NCBI GenBank assembly: GCA_000173575.1
Contig: ABYL01000057.1
Coordinates: 1 to 42,571, forward strand
DNA: 42,571 bases
Reading direction: 5' to 3'
DNA from: Burkholderia sp. H160
GTDB lineage: Bacteria; Pseudomonadota; Gammaproteobacteria; Burkholderiales; Burkholderiaceae
The notes below the pieces were generated by a model, which was given only the letters and a program-made list of their open reading frames with translations, was not told where the DNA came from and did not search any database. A program made the translations under genes and the position numbers. This document shows, in pieces, positions 15,618-24,115 of the stretch (positions within the stretch are counted from its first letter, which is position 1; every line of letters starts with the position of its first letter).

Positions 15618-15639
15618 CAATCAGACCATATTCAGACAA
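15618..15639. promoter_or_regulatory. Candidate GntR self-operator
   Basis: On the minus strand two adjacent 11-mers, TTGTCTGAATA (15629-15639) and TGGTCTGATTG (15618-15628), are near-copies. The first fits the FadR-subfamily consensus TNGTNNNACNA except at one position. They end 16 bp before the GntR start, a typical place for autoregulation. Confidence 0.4.
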
Positions 15640-15655
15640 GCTGCCTAGTCCGCTG

Positions 15656-16345
15656 ATGAACGATCGAAAAACCAAGGGCTTACCCGACCAGATCTACGGC
15701 GACATTCTCAACCGCATCCTCGAAGGCGAGTACAAGGAAGGCGAGCGATTGCCGACCGAGCACGCGTTGGCGGAGCGTTTCGCCACATCCAGGCCGACCG
15801 TGCGCGAGGCCCTTGCGCGGTTGCGGGCCGACGGCATCATCTCGACGCGGCACGGCTCCGGCACGACCGTCGCGCGGCGGCCCGACCCCGATGTGCGCCG
15901 CTTCGCACCGCTCGAGACGTTGTCCGATATCCGCCGCTGCTATGAATTTCGCATCGTGACCGAGGCGGGCGCGGCCGCGCAGGCGGCGCTGAAGGCCGAC
16001 GCCGACGACATCGCCGCGATCCAGCATGCGTGGGACGAGCTCGAGCGCATCATCGAGGCGCAGGGGATCGGCGCGAAGGACGACTTCCTGTTCCACCAGG
16101 CGGTCGCGCGCGCGTCGAAGAACCCGTTTTTCATCACGGTGATGTCGTTCATCGAGGAACAGATCCTGTTCAGCATGAACCTGTCGCGCAACCTGTCGCT
16201 CGTCAAAACGGTCGAGCGACAGCGGCTCGTGCAGGCCGAGCACATGGCTGTGCTCGACGCGATCCGCCGCAAGGACGCGGCGGGCGCGGAAGCGGCGATG
16301 CGCGCGCATCTCGAGAACGCGCTCGAACGGATGTTCGGTTCCTGA
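15656..16345 (+). CDS. GntR-family regulator, FadR/FCD subfamily
   Basis: A 229-residue regulator with an N-terminal GntR winged helix (about 8-75; LPTEHALAERFATSRPTVREALARLRADGIISTRHGSG is spread over its core) and an all-helical FCD effector domain (about 85-225). FCD metal or ligand residues are suggested by the His in DDFLFHQAV, the His in AEHMAVLDAI and the His in MRAHLENA. Most FCD regulators repress sugar-acid or carboxylate catabolism and respond to a pathway acid. The nearest such pathway is the aldonate cluster beginning at 18740, with matching sites at both places; the quorum-sensing genes lie between. It is divergent from usp and convergent with braI. Confidence 0.93.
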   Translation: MNDRKTKGLPDQIYGDILNRILEGEYKEGERLPTEHALAERFATSRPTVREALARLRADGIISTRHGSGTTVARRPDPDVRRFAPLETLSDIRRCYEFRIVTEAGAAAQAALKADADDIAAIQHAWDELERIIEAQGIGAKDDFLFHQAVARASKNPFFITVMSFIEEQILFSMNLSRNLSLVKTVERQRLVQAEHMAVLDAIRRKDAAGAEAAMRAHLENALERMFGS

Positions 16346-16402
16346 GTCTGCGCGCGCGGGGGAGGGTGTCGCGACTTTCGTGATGCCGGGTTCCAGCGCG
16401 AT

Positions 16403-16996
16403 TCAAGCCGCGACGGCGACTCTTCCGAACAGTGAGGTCAGCGTTTTCTCGTTCACCGCGACGTCGAGCGCGACGGCCCGCTCGACGCCGATCTGCAGCG
16501 GCGCGCCAAGCCGGCCGATGTCGAGGCCGGCACGGCGCAGCATGCGTTCGATCGGCGTGGTGGTCACCGTGACGTAATGCGTGATCCCCATGCGCTGCGC
16601 GAAACGCATCACTTCCTGAATCGCACGGATCGTCATATCCGTGAAACCAAACGACTGTGCCTCACCGCCGGTTTCGATCGCCCAGCGGCTCAGCTCCCAG
16701 ATGTGCCGCCCGACCGGCGCCGCCGCGCCATGCAGCAGCTGCGGGAAAGTGTCCTTCAGCATATTGGGACCCTCGGTCGGCATCAGGCGCCAACAGCCGC
16801 GCAACTGTTGGTTTTCGCCCTGAATCAGCATGTAGTACGGCCCGAGCGCGTCGTAGCCGTCAATCTCCATCCCCGCGATGGTCGGGATTTCCCAGCCGAG
16901 CCGGCCGTGAAAGACCCGGGCCCGCAGGCGGTACATCTCGTTGATCAGCTCGTTGTCGAATTCCTGCCGCATTCCAATTCGGATCGTGGTTTGCAT
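16403..16996 (-). CDS. braI: N-acyl-homoserine lactone synthase (LuxI family, BraI-like)
   Basis: A 197-residue LuxI-family synthase that makes acyl-homoserine lactone from S-adenosylmethionine and acyl-ACP. All invariant residues can be placed: Arg25, Phe29, Trp35, Asp46, Asp49, Arg70, Phe84, Glu101 and Arg104 (WELSRW). The start at 16996 is supported by AGGAG seven bases upstream. The divergent rsaL and the downstream luxR-type gene reproduce the braI-rsaL-braR arrangement of plant-associated Paraburkholderia, whose BraI makes long-chain signals such as 3-oxo-C14-HSL. The signal here is inferred from that relationship, not from sequence. A lux box lies about 80 bp before the start. Confidence 0.93.
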   Translation of the reverse strand: MQTTIRIGMRQEFDNELINEMYRLRARVFHGRLGWEIPTIAGMEIDGYDALGPYYMLIQGENQQLRGCWRLMPTEGPNMLKDTFPQLLHGAAAPVGRHIWELSRWAIETGGEAQSFGFTDMTIRAIQEVMRFAQRMGITHYVTVTTTPIERMLRRAGLDIGRLGAPLQIGVERAVALDVAVNEKTLTSLFGRVAVAA

Positions 16997-17044
16997 GACG
17001 TTCTCCTGTACGTGTTGGGGGGCTGCCAAATACGCAGGAAAACT

Positions 17045-17087
17045 TATGCATTCTGAATCTTTGCGCCACCTACCTACCTGGATAGGT
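17045..17087. promoter_or_regulatory. lux box and candidate RsaL site in the braI-rsaL intergenic region
   Basis: A 20-bp dyad at 17068-17087 has perfect arms ACCTA and TAGGT around ten bases, extendable by one more pair (C17067/G17088). This is the lux-box layout. Its centre is 81 bp before the braI start. CATAAG on the minus strand (17043-17048) could be the -10. TATGCATTCTGAATC (17045-17059) overlaps it and resembles the Pseudomonas RsaL site pattern TATGnAATTnGCATA loosely, so RsaL could block the same promoter. Confidence 0.55.
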
Positions 17088-17152
17088 GTGGATGCTTATC
17101 GGGTATCGCAGAATTCAAACTCGTATCCGACCACAAACTACAAGGCTCTAAA

Positions 17153-17470
17153 ATGGAACTCATCGACAATCACTGGCAGCCGCAAACCCACCTCCACGCG
17201 CGTCCTTCGGAGGTGTCTTCGGCAGTGGATCGTGTTCTGATCATTGCCTACCGCAAGAAGAAAAAAGAGAGCCAGCGCCGCTTCTGGGCTCGCTTTGGCG
17301 TCACGCAATCGCGCGGCAGCCGCTTCGAGTCGGGCGCGGAGATCCCGGCGCCGGTGTCGATCCTGCTGGGTCTGTATTTCATGAAAACCGTGTCGGACGC
17401 CGATCTGGGCCGCGCCGAACGCGTGATGTACAGCCGCGACGCCGCCGCGCTGCTCAACCCGGGTCAATAA
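17153..17470 (+). CDS. rsaL: RsaL-like quorum-sensing repressor
   Basis: A 105-residue helix-turn-helix protein. The central part RRFWARFGVTQSRGSRFESG followed by PAPVSILLGLY matches the HTH of RsaL, a small repressor that binds the lasI promoter in Pseudomonas and the braI promoter in Paraburkholderia. Pseudomonas RsaL is about 80 residues, so this one has short extensions. It is divergent from braI, sharing a 156-bp control region with a lux box. It runs tail-to-tail into braR, the last 17 bp overlapping the end of that gene. It should cap signal production, giving homeostasis rather than runaway induction. Confidence 0.85.
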   Translation: MELIDNHWQPQTHLHARPSEVSSAVDRVLIIAYRKKKKESQRRFWARFGVTQSRGSRFESGAEIPAPVSILLGLYFMKTVSDADLGRAERVMYSRDAAALLNPGQ

Positions 17471-18263
17471 GCCCGAGCTGCGCCGCAATCACGGCTGCCG
17501 CACGCCGCGAATTCACGCCGAATTTGGTCCTGATGTTTTTCATGTGGAAGTTCACCACGGCTTCCGAGCAACTCAGGATGTGCGATATCTCCCAGGTGGA
17601 CTTGCCGCGTGCGGTCCATTTCAGACATTCGCGCTCGCGCGGCGTGAGCTTCGGCAGTAAGGTCTGCGCATGCGAATTCAGATGCTGCCTGCTGGTGTCG
17701 ATCACCAGGTCGCGCAACAGCACGAGATTCGGCAACGCGGCGTTTACATGGCGGCGAAAGCCGTCTGACGGCTTGTCGTCGTTGACGAAACACATCATGC
17801 CGGCTTCCTGATTCGGCCCATGAATCGGCAGCGTCACGCCGGCGCCCAAGCCGTACGAGCGAGCTTCCTCGTAGAGGGATTGCTGCGCAGGGGTGGCGAA
17901 GATCTCTGGCGTCCAGATCAGGGGCCCGGAGCGTGACAGGCAGTGCGCGACCGTCGGGTCGAAATGAACCATGCCTTGCTCGTCATACGCCTGGCGCCAT
18001 GCCGGTGCGTAAGTGCTGCGCAGGTAAGCGTCCTCGAGACGCATGGTTGGCCGCGGCAGCATCGCGACCAGAATCCTGTCGAAGCCCCACGTTTCGGAGA
18101 GGCCCGTAATCACGCCGAACCATTCCGCCTCGTTGGCGGCGTCCAGTAGCGGTGCCATCTGCTCGATAAAGTGTAGCGACAATTTTTTGACTCTCTCTGG
18201 CTCGCGAACGGCCCATTCGCGGTTAATGGCGGGCAAACTTCGGTCCGCTCTTTTAGCCCGCAT
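17454..18263 (-). CDS. braR: LuxR-family AHL-responsive regulator (BraR-like)
   Basis: A 269-residue LuxR-type regulator. The autoinducer-binding domain (about 45-185) has the conserved Trp89, Tyr93, Asp102, Pro103, Trp117 and Gly140. The C-terminal GerE-type HTH (about 203-265) has LTPRERECLKWTARGKSTWEIS with Glu210, Leu214 and Gly220. About 35 extra N-terminal residues precede the usual start region, and no strong ribosome site decides between the ATG at 18263 and later ones such as 18158. With braI and rsaL it forms a complete signalling circuit. It should bind the lux box when loaded with signal. Identification as BraR depends on gene order. Confidence 0.92.
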   Translation of the reverse strand: MRAKRADRSLPAINREWAVREPERVKKLSLHFIEQMAPLLDAANEAEWFGVITGLSETWGFDRILVAMLPRPTMRLEDAYLRSTYAPAWRQAYDEQGMVHFDPTVAHCLSRSGPLIWTPEIFATPAQQSLYEEARSYGLGAGVTLPIHGPNQEAGMMCFVNDDKPSDGFRRHVNAALPNLVLLRDLVIDTSRQHLNSHAQTLLPKLTPRERECLKWTARGKSTWEISHILSCSEAVVNFHMKNIRTKFGVNSRRAAAVIAAQLGLIDPG

Positions 18264-18739
18264 AATCTATCACTAAAAACTAAAACGCAACGCGCCGCTG
18301 CTCCGCGGGGTAAACGATAGCTGCCGCCAGCCTGCAAGGGCGGCGTTGCCCATCACTATGCTGATTGAAATAAATCTTTCACCCGCCCGGGATTCGCACG
18401 TGATTAATGCGGCTAATCGGCCCCCGGCGACCGTATTTTAATGCGCTTCATTGACAGCATTATTTCCGCTGCACTTTTAAATTAATCGTATTTACGCGGT
18501 TATCCGGGAAAGCGGGTTATTGCTCGCCGCCGCCTTCGTGCCCAACAAAGAGCCTACACCGACACCACATAGGGCGCAGACAGATCTATTGTCGTACAAA
18601 AGAAAATTTCGTGGTCTGAGCCTGACAGTCCGGCACTGACAGCACGCTGGCGCGATCGTCGCACGCCGGTTGTTTGACAACATTGTGACGCCGATGCTAC
18701 CGTGAAACTCCCGCCTTGCACGTTTCCGCGTCAACCATC
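18264..18739. other. Intergenic region between braR and the aldonate operon
   Basis: About 475 bp, AT-richer than its neighbours, carrying divergent promoters. A candidate operator and -35 are listed separately. No gene or strong terminator was recognised. A short GATTA/TAATC dyad at 18402-18418 has arms of only five base pairs and little weight. Confidence 0.35.
18669..18703 (+). promoter_or_regulatory. Candidate GntR operator overlapping a -35 element
   Basis: GTTGTTTGACAAC (18669-18681) has perfect 5-bp arms and contains TTGTTTGACAA, an exact match to the FadR-subfamily pattern TNGTNNNACNA. It overlaps TTGACA (18674-18679), a consensus -35. A weak -10 (TACCGT, 18698-18703) follows at 18 bp. 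A repressor bound here would block the promoter of the DapA-family gene at 18740. Confidence 0.5.
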
Positions 18740-19729
18740 ATGAACGAATCTCCGCTCAGCGTCGGCGAGTTCGCCGCGTCGGTGATGGCCGTGCCGCCGC
18801 TCGCGCGCCGCGCCGACTACACGCTCGACCCTGCGCAGAACCTCGCGCTGATCCGCCATATCGAAGCGGGTGGCGTGCGCACGCTACTTTATGGCGGCAA
18901 CGCTAACCTCTATCACGTCGCGGTCAGCGAATACCGCGAGCTGCTGGACCTGCTCGCCGATGCCGCGAGTTCCGGGACGCGCGTGATTCCGGCGCTCGGT
19001 CCCGACTACGGCAAGATGCTCGATCAGGCGCGCATCCTCGCGCAAACGCGTTACCGTACCGCGATGGTGCTGCCGCTCGGCGGCTTGACGACGTCCGACG
19101 GCGTCGAGGCGGGCCTCACGCGGATCGCCGACACGGCCGGCATGCCGCTTACGCTGTACATCAAGGATGAAAACTACGTCGAAGTCGACACGCTCGCGCG
19201 GCTCTTCGAGCGTGGTACGTTGAGCGCGGTCAAATATGCGATCCCGCGCGACGATCCCGCCGACGATCCGTATCTGCGCAGGCTGCTGCAAAACGTGCCG
19301 GCCGCGCAGATCGTGTCGGGAATGGGCGAGCGGCCGGCGCTCGTGCATCTGCGCGAGTTTGGACTCGCCGCCTGGACGACCGGCAGCGGCTGCATCGCAC
19401 CGAGCATGGTGATGGCGCTGCTGCGCGCGGTGCAGAACGGCCGCAGCGCCGCTAGCCCCGATCGCGCCGATCACGACCTCGCCGAACGTCTGTACGATGC
19501 GTTCATGCCGCTCGAAACGCTGCGCAACGACATCTCGCTGATCCGCGTGCTGCACGATGCGATCACGTTTGCGGGCCTCGCCGACATGGGGCCTCTGCTA
19601 CCGCCGCTCAGTTCGACGCCGCGCGAGCATCATGCGAAGATCACGCAGACCGCGCACGCGCTGCTCGCCCTCGAGCGCGAGTTCGCGTCAACCCACCCGA
19701 ACCGCTCCGACCCGCAGGCAAGCGCATGA
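18740..19729 (+). CDS. DapA-family (dihydrodipicolinate synthase-like) aldolase/dehydratase
   Basis: A 329-residue class I lyase of the DHDPS/NAL superfamily, a TIM barrel that forms a Schiff base with a 2-keto acid. The Schiff-base lysine is Lys165 in SAVKYAI and the partner tyrosine is Tyr140 in LTLYIKD; GGNANLYH replaces the usual GTTGE-type loop. Members include 2-keto-3-deoxy-sugar-acid aldolases and dehydratases, e.g. L-2-keto-3-deoxyarabonate dehydratase. In this operon, with a lactonase and an IlvD/Edd dehydratase, it should act on the keto-deoxy acid made by the latter. It overlaps the lactonase gene by 4 bp. ATG 18740 is chosen over an upstream TTG; neither has a strong ribosome site. 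Product specificity is open. Confidence 0.88.
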   Translation: MNESPLSVGEFAASVMAVPPLARRADYTLDPAQNLALIRHIEAGGVRTLLYGGNANLYHVAVSEYRELLDLLADAASSGTRVIPALGPDYGKMLDQARILAQTRYRTAMVLPLGGLTTSDGVEAGLTRIADTAGMPLTLYIKDENYVEVDTLARLFERGTLSAVKYAIPRDDPADDPYLRRLLQNVPAAQIVSGMGERPALVHLREFGLAAWTTGSGCIAPSMVMALLRAVQNGRSAASPDRADHDLAERLYDAFMPLETLRNDISLIRVLHDAITFAGLADMGPLLPPLSSTPREHHAKITQTAHALLALEREFASTHPNRSDPQASA

Positions 19730-20670
19730 CCGACAACAGCCGACGCTATCCCGATTCCTCCATCCGCGTGTTCGACCCGCGCTTCAAATCGCTGATTCTC
19801 GCGTCGGCGTCGGTCGAATGTTTGTATCAGGGCACGCGCTGGTCCGAGGGGCCGGTGTGGTTCGGCGATGGCCGCTATCTGCTGTGGAGCGACATTCCGA
19901 ACGACCGCATCCTGCGCTGGGACGAAACGACCGGCGCGGTCAGCACGTTCCGTCAATCGTCGAACAACGCGAACGGCCATACGCGCGATCGCGAAGGGCG
20001 TCTCGTCAGTTGCGAGCACCTGACGCGGCGTGTGACGCGCACCGAGTACGACGGCTCGATCACCGTGCTCGCCGATCGCTATCAGGGCAAGCGCTTCAAT
20101 TCGCCGAACGACGTCGTCGTCAAATCGGACGGCTCGATCTGGTTCACCGACCCGACCTTCGGCATCGAAGGCTTCTACGAAGGCGAGCAGCAGCAGTCCG
20201 AGTTGAAGGCGTGCGTATATCGGATCGACGGGCAGTCGGGCGAGGTGTCGATGGTCATCGACGACGTGCTCGCTCCGAACGGTCTCGCGTTTTCACCGGA
20301 CGAATCGCTGCTGTACGTCGTCCAATCGCGCGGCGAGCCGCGCAAGATCCGCGTCTTCGATGTCGACGCCAATGGCAAAGGCACGACGCTCTCGAACAAC
20401 CGCGTGCTGATCGACGCAGGCCCGGGCACGCCCGACGGTTTTCGTGTCGACGTACACGGCAACTTGTGGTGCGGCTGGGGCATGGGCACCGACGAGCTCG
20501 ACGGTGTGCGCGTGTTCACCGCGCAAGGCGAGCCGCTCGGTCATATCGCGTTACCGGAGCGTTGCGCGAACGTCTGTTTCGGCGGACGGCATCGAAACCG
20601 TCTGTTCATGGCGGCGAGCCACGGGTTGTATTCGCTGTTCGTGAATACGCAGGGTGTGCGCGGCGGCTGA
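19726..20670 (+). CDS. SMP-30/gluconolactonase-family lactonase
   Basis: A 314-residue six-bladed beta-propeller lactonase. Metal-binding positions of the SMP-30 family are visible in SEGPVW (Glu), NSPNDVV (Asn), LAPNGLAFSPD and TPDGFRVDVHGNLW (Asp). It hydrolyses a sugar lactone (gluconolactone or arabinonolactone type) to the aldonate. No signal peptide is seen, so it is cytoplasmic. Coupling to the DapA-like gene by a 4-bp overlap and the IlvD/Edd dehydratase at the end of the cluster fit a non-phosphorylative sugar oxidation pathway. No sugar dehydrogenase is encoded in the cluster, so the lactone must be made elsewhere or the acid imported. Confidence 0.92.
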   Translation: MTDNSRRYPDSSIRVFDPRFKSLILASASVECLYQGTRWSEGPVWFGDGRYLLWSDIPNDRILRWDETTGAVSTFRQSSNNANGHTRDREGRLVSCEHLTRRVTRTEYDGSITVLADRYQGKRFNSPNDVVVKSDGSIWFTDPTFGIEGFYEGEQQQSELKACVYRIDGQSGEVSMVIDDVLAPNGLAFSPDESLLYVVQSRGEPRKIRVFDVDANGKGTTLSNNRVLIDAGPGTPDGFRVDVHGNLWCGWGMGTDELDGVRVFTAQGEPLGHIALPERCANVCFGGRHRNRLFMAASHGLYSLFVNTQGVRGG

Positions 20671-20673
20671 GCA

Positions 20674-20694
20674 GTTGTCCGCTTACCAGACAAC
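20674..20694. promoter_or_regulatory. Inverted repeat after the lactonase gene
   Basis: GTTGTC (20674-20679) and GACAAC (20689-20694) are perfect 6-bp arms around nine bases. The minus-strand reading of the right half contains TTGTCTG, identical to the core of the candidate site before gntR. It begins four bases after the lactonase stop and could be a second operator for the ABC genes. Confidence 0.35.
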
Positions 20695-20817
20695 ATGTGT
20701 TGCAGCCGGATCGGCCGCTCGGGTTTGCCCTTAAGGCGCGTTGCCAGGTGTTGAGCGACAAGGATTGCACGTCGAATTGGCCGTTTGCGCGCGCCTTGCG
20801 CCGTCATGACTATTTGC

Positions 20818-20847
20818 TTGACATCGGCTGTTGCGCTTCGCTATGTT
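20818..20847 (+). promoter_or_regulatory. Putative sigma-70 promoter for the ABC transporter genes
   Basis: TTGACA (20818-20823) and TATGTT (20842-20847) are separated by 18 bp, a perfect -35 and a 4-of-6 -10. Transcription would start near 20854, about 65 bases before the binding-protein gene. The ABC part may therefore be transcribed separately from the two enzyme genes. Confidence 0.5.
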
Positions 20848-20918
20848 CCGTTGGTAGAAAGACACCGCCCGCAGCGCACCGACCGGCGGGCTTCCATACC
20901 AAGAAGCGAGGAGACGCA

Positions 20919-22088
20919 ATGACTGTATCGCACAGGTTGTCGCTCAAGCTGGTATCTCTCTGTATCGCCACGGGCGCCGCCTTTACCCCTGCCGCGCATG
21001 CGGCCGATCCGGTCACGATCAATATCGTCGACGTGGCCGGCGATCTTCAACTCACGCAGAAGGGCTTCGAGGCGTTCAAGGCGAAGTATCCGAATCTCGT
21101 CGCGAACATCACCTACACGAACGCGCCCGCACCGCAATTGCCCGGCAAGATCAAGGCGATGCAGGCCGCGGGCCGCTCCGACATCGACCTCGTGCTGACC
21201 GGCACCGACGCGCTCGCGGCCGGCATCGAACAGAACCTGTGGATCAAGCTGCTGCCCGACAACGCGGCGCAGTTCCCCGGCGTACTCGACAAGTACGCAC
21301 CGGGCCCGCGCAAGATGCAGGATCTCGCGCAAGGCTTCGGGCTCGAGGTTGCGTATATGCCGGCCGGTCCGCTGCTCGAATACAACCCGGCCAAGGTCAG
21401 CGATCCGCCGAAGACGCCCGAGCAACTGCTGCAATGGTGCAAGGCTCATCCCGACAAGCTGATCTACGCGCGACCGGCGAACTCGGGTCCTGGCCGCACC
21501 TTCCTGATGGGCTTGCCCTACGTGCTCGGCGACAAGGACCCGCAGGATCCCGTGCACGGCTGGGATAAGACGTGGGCGTTCCTCAAGCAGTTGAACGACT
21601 GCATTCCCTACTATCCTGGCGGCACCTCGGCGGTCATGAAAGAACTGGGCGAGGGCACGCGCGACATGACCGTGAGCGTGACCGGCTGGGACATCAATCC
21701 GCGCGCGCTCGGCATCGTGCCGGCCGAATTCCGCGTGCAGCCGTTCGACAACATGACATGGGTCAACGACGCGCACTACATGGTGATTCCGAAGGGCGTG
21801 CCGAAGGAAAAGCTCGACGTGCTGTACAAGATGATGAACTTCATGCTCGAGCCCGCGCAGCAGGCGCTGACCTACGACGACGGCTATTTCTATCCGGGCC
21901 CGGCGATCAAGGGCATCACCGTCGAGCAGGCGCCCACGCATAGCCAGGAGGTGCTGCAAAAGTATGGCCGCCCCGAATACGCGAAGATGTTGACCGATCA
22001 TCCGCATGCGTTGCCGCTGAATGCAGCGGCGATGGTCGCGGCCTTCAAGAAGTGGGATAGCGACGTCGGCGCGCAGAAGACCCGTTAG
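20919..22088 (+). CDS. ABC transporter periplasmic substrate-binding protein
   Basis: A 389-residue precursor with a Sec signal (about 1-28, cleavage after AAHA) and a two-lobe binding fold of the bacterial extracellular solute-binding superfamily (iron/polyamine/thiamine-like group). The start at 20919 has GAGGAG five bases upstream. Tryptophan- and tyrosine-rich stretches near the middle and end (for example VSVTGWDINPRALG and FDNMTWVNDAHYMVIPKG) suggest an aromatic-lined site. The same reading frame is open far upstream, but that part overlaps the lactonase gene and is not real. It is followed by its ATPase and two permeases. By operon context the ligand would be a sugar acid or lactone, although this transporter class more often carries polyamines or metals. 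Confidence 0.9.
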   Translation: MTVSHRLSLKLVSLCIATGAAFTPAAHAADPVTINIVDVAGDLQLTQKGFEAFKAKYPNLVANITYTNAPAPQLPGKIKAMQAAGRSDIDLVLTGTDALAAGIEQNLWIKLLPDNAAQFPGVLDKYAPGPRKMQDLAQGFGLEVAYMPAGPLLEYNPAKVSDPPKTPEQLLQWCKAHPDKLIYARPANSGPGRTFLMGLPYVLGDKDPQDPVHGWDKTWAFLKQLNDCIPYYPGGTSAVMKELGEGTRDMTVSVTGWDINPRALGIVPAEFRVQPFDNMTWVNDAHYMVIPKGVPKEKLDVLYKMMNFMLEPAQQALTYDDGYFYPGPAIKGITVEQAPTHSQEVLQKYGRPEYAKMLTDHPHALPLNAAAMVAAFKKWDSDVGAQKTR

Positions 22089-22160
22089 GCCTTCGCCGAT
22101 GCGACGGGAAATGGGTCGAAACGCAGCGCGGTGGTACCTCACGCGGATCAGGAAACCGCT

Positions 22161-23240
22161 ATGAAGCATCACTTTGAGCAGTTGCGGCTCGATTCGGTGA
22201 GCCGCAGTTTCACGAACGCGCAAGGCCACGCGATCGCCGCGCTGCAGGGGCTCGATTTGACGATCCGGCGCGGCGAGTTCATCGCGTTGCTGGGGCCGTC
22301 GGGTTGTGGCAAATCGACGGCACTGAACTGCATCGCCGGATTGCAGCCGCTCACCGGTGGCGGGATCTGGCTCGACGAGCGGCGCATCGACGTGCTGCCG
22401 CCGGAAAAGCGCGGCTTCGGCATGGTGTTCCAGAACTATGCGCTGTTTCCGCATATGAGCGTGCTCGACAACGTCGGCTTCGGGCTGAAGATGCGCGGCG
22501 TCGGCAGGAGCGAGATCGCGCGGCGCGCGCGCGAGGCTTTGCAACTCGTGCAACTGACGGGTCATGAGCATAAGTTGCCCGGTCAGCTGTCCGGCGGCCA
22601 GCAGCAGCGCGTCGCGATCGCGCGGGCGATCGTGATCGAGCCGCCGCTGATCCTGATGGACGAGCCGCTGTCGAATCTCGATACGAAGCTGCGCATCGAA
22701 ATGCGCGCGGAGATTCGCCGCATCCACACGCAGCTCGAACGCGCGACGCTGTACGTCACGCACGATCAGGACGAAGCGCTGTCGATGGCCGATCGCATCG
22801 TCGTGATGAAAGAGGGCGTCGTGCAGCAGGTCGCAACGCCGAAGGAAGTCTATACGCGTCCGCGCAATCTGCATGTCGCGCGCTTCATGGGCTATCGCAA
22901 TGTCGCCGAGTTCACGCTGGAGGGCATGCAGGGCGATGGTGTCGTGGTCAGTGTGAACGGCGTGCGGCTCGTCGGCACGCCGATGGCGGGCTTCGACGGC
23001 AAGCGCGTGAGCGTCGCGCTGCGTCCCGAAGACATGGAGCGCGCCGAGCCCGGCGCGGACAACGCGTTCGATGCGTTGATCGACGCGGTCGAATACGGCG
23101 GCCACGATTCGCTGCTGCGCGCGAAGACGGCGTTCGGCGACGTGTGGGCGCGCGTGACCGGCGAATGCGCGGAGGGCGAGCGCATCACGCTGCGCGTGCG
23201 GCCGTCGTGCGTGCTCGTCTACGACGCCGAGTCTGCATGA
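22161..23240 (+). CDS. ABC transporter ATP-binding protein (importer, CUT1/PotA-like)
   Basis: A 359-residue ATPase subunit with Walker [11 protein letters not shown]-loop [11 protein letters not shown], signature LSGGQQQR, Walker [13 protein letters not shown] and H-loop [10 protein letters not shown]-terminal TOBE-like beta domain follows (about 240-355; for example [12 protein letters not shown]). This layout is typical of PotA/FbpC/UgpC importers. ATG 22161 is chosen over a longer start because AGGA lies just upstream. The stop overlaps the first permease start (ATGA). It powers uptake through the two permeases, taking ligand from the binding protein encoded just before it. Confidence 0.94.
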   Translation: MKHHFEQLRLDSVSRSFTNAQGHAIAALQGLDLTIRRGEFIALLGPSGCGKSTALNCIAGLQPLTGGGIWLDERRIDVLPPEKRGFGMVFQNYALFPHMSVLDNVGFGLKMRGVGRSEIARRAREALQLVQLTGHEHKLPGQLSGGQQQRVAIARAIVIEPPLILMDEPLSNLDTKLRIEMRAEIRRIHTQLERATLYVTHDQDEALSMADRIVVMKEGVVQQVATPKEVYTRPRNLHVARFMGYRNVAEFTLEGMQGDGVVVSVNGVRLVGTPMAGFDGKRVSVALRPEDMERAEPGADNAFDALIDAVEYGGHDSLLRAKTAFGDVWARVTGECAEGERITLRVRPSCVLVYDAESA

Positions 23241-24115
23241 ACACGCCGACGCTGTCACCGCCATTGAGACAGCGCGATACCAAGGCGTGGCTCGTCGCGC
23301 CCGCGCTGCTCTTCATCGTCGCGCTGTTCATCTATCCGTTCGCGTATGGTCTCGCGCTGTCGTTCCAGCCGATGAACGGCGGCGGCGTGTGGGCCAACTA
23401 TCTGACGTTCTTCACCGACACGTCGATGTGGCCGACCATCCTCGTCACGCTGAAGCTCGCGGTGCCGGCTACGCTGATCAACGTCGGCGTGTCGGTGCCG
23501 GTCGCGTTCGCGCTACGCCGCTACTCGCGGTATCAGAAGATCGTCACGACATTGCTGGTGATTCCGGTGACGCTCGGCACCGTGCTGATCGCCGATGGCA
23601 TGCTCACCTACTTCGGTCCTCACGGCTGGCTGCCGCAGGCATTGCAGGCGTTGCATCTGTACACGCAGGAAGTGCGGCTCACGCATAACTTCACGGGCGT
23701 GCTGCTGTCGCTGATCGTGTCGGGTTTTCCGTTCGCGTTTCTGCTGACGCTGTCGTACGTGACCGGCATCGATCCGACGCTCGCGAGCGCGGCCGCGACG
23801 CTCGGCGCGAATCCGTGGCAGCAGTTTCGCCGCATCTATCTGCCGCTGCTCGTGCCGGGGCTGACGATGGCCGCGTGTCTGTCGTTCGTGCAGGCGTTCT
23901 CGGTGTTTCCGTCGGCGGTGCTGCTCGGCGCGCCCGCGGGTCCGACGCGCGTGATGTCGATTGCCGCGGCCGAAGCCGCGTTCGAGAGCTACGACTATTC
24001 GCTCGCGTCGGCGATCGCGATGGTGATGGGCTTCGTGCAACTGCTGGTGGTCGCCGCGCTGCTCGGTGCGCGTCGCTGGTTCTATCGTGGTCCCGCAACC
24101 GGAGGCAAAGGCTGA
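23237..24115 (+). CDS. ABC transporter permease, subunit 1
   Basis: A 292-residue inner-membrane permease with about six transmembrane helices. The cytoplasmic EAA loop that contacts the ATPase is seen in LASAAATLGANPWQQFRRIYLPLLVPG. It belongs to the binding-protein-dependent (MetI-like) type I importers; the first helix lies at about 17-40. It overlaps the ATPase gene by 4 bp (ATGA) and the second permease by 1 bp (TGATG), so the subunits are translationally coupled. It most resembles the PotB/FbpB side of two-permease systems. Confidence 0.93.
   Translation: MNTPTLSPPLRQRDTKAWLVAPALLFIVALFIYPFAYGLALSFQPMNGGGVWANYLTFFTDTSMWPTILVTLKLAVPATLINVGVSVPVAFALRRYSRYQKIVTTLLVIPVTLGTVLIADGMLTYFGPHGWLPQALQALHLYTQEVRLTHNFTGVLLSLIVSGFPFAFLLTLSYVTGIDPTLASAAATLGANPWQQFRRIYLPLLVPGLTMAACLSFVQAFSVFPSAVLLGAPAGPTRVMSIAAAEAAFESYDYSLASAIAMVMGFVQLLVVAALLGARRWFYRGPATGGKG

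Noticed and set aside
18402-18418. GATTA/TAATC dyad in the braR upstream region as an operator
   Set aside because: Arms of only five mostly A/T bases in an AT-rich stretch are likely by chance, and no matching site was found elsewhere.
19557-20918. A long open frame that extends the substrate-binding protein far upstream, to 843 residues
   Set aside because: The added part overlaps the DapA-like and lactonase genes in another frame, is rich in Arg and lacks any domain. The real start at 20919 has a strong ribosome site and a signal peptide.
20841-23264. An 807-residue minus-strand open frame opposite the binding protein and ATPase genes
   Set aside because: It is a GC-rich mirror frame. 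Both plus-strand genes have clear family motifs, and the antisense product has Arg/His-rich composition without any domain.
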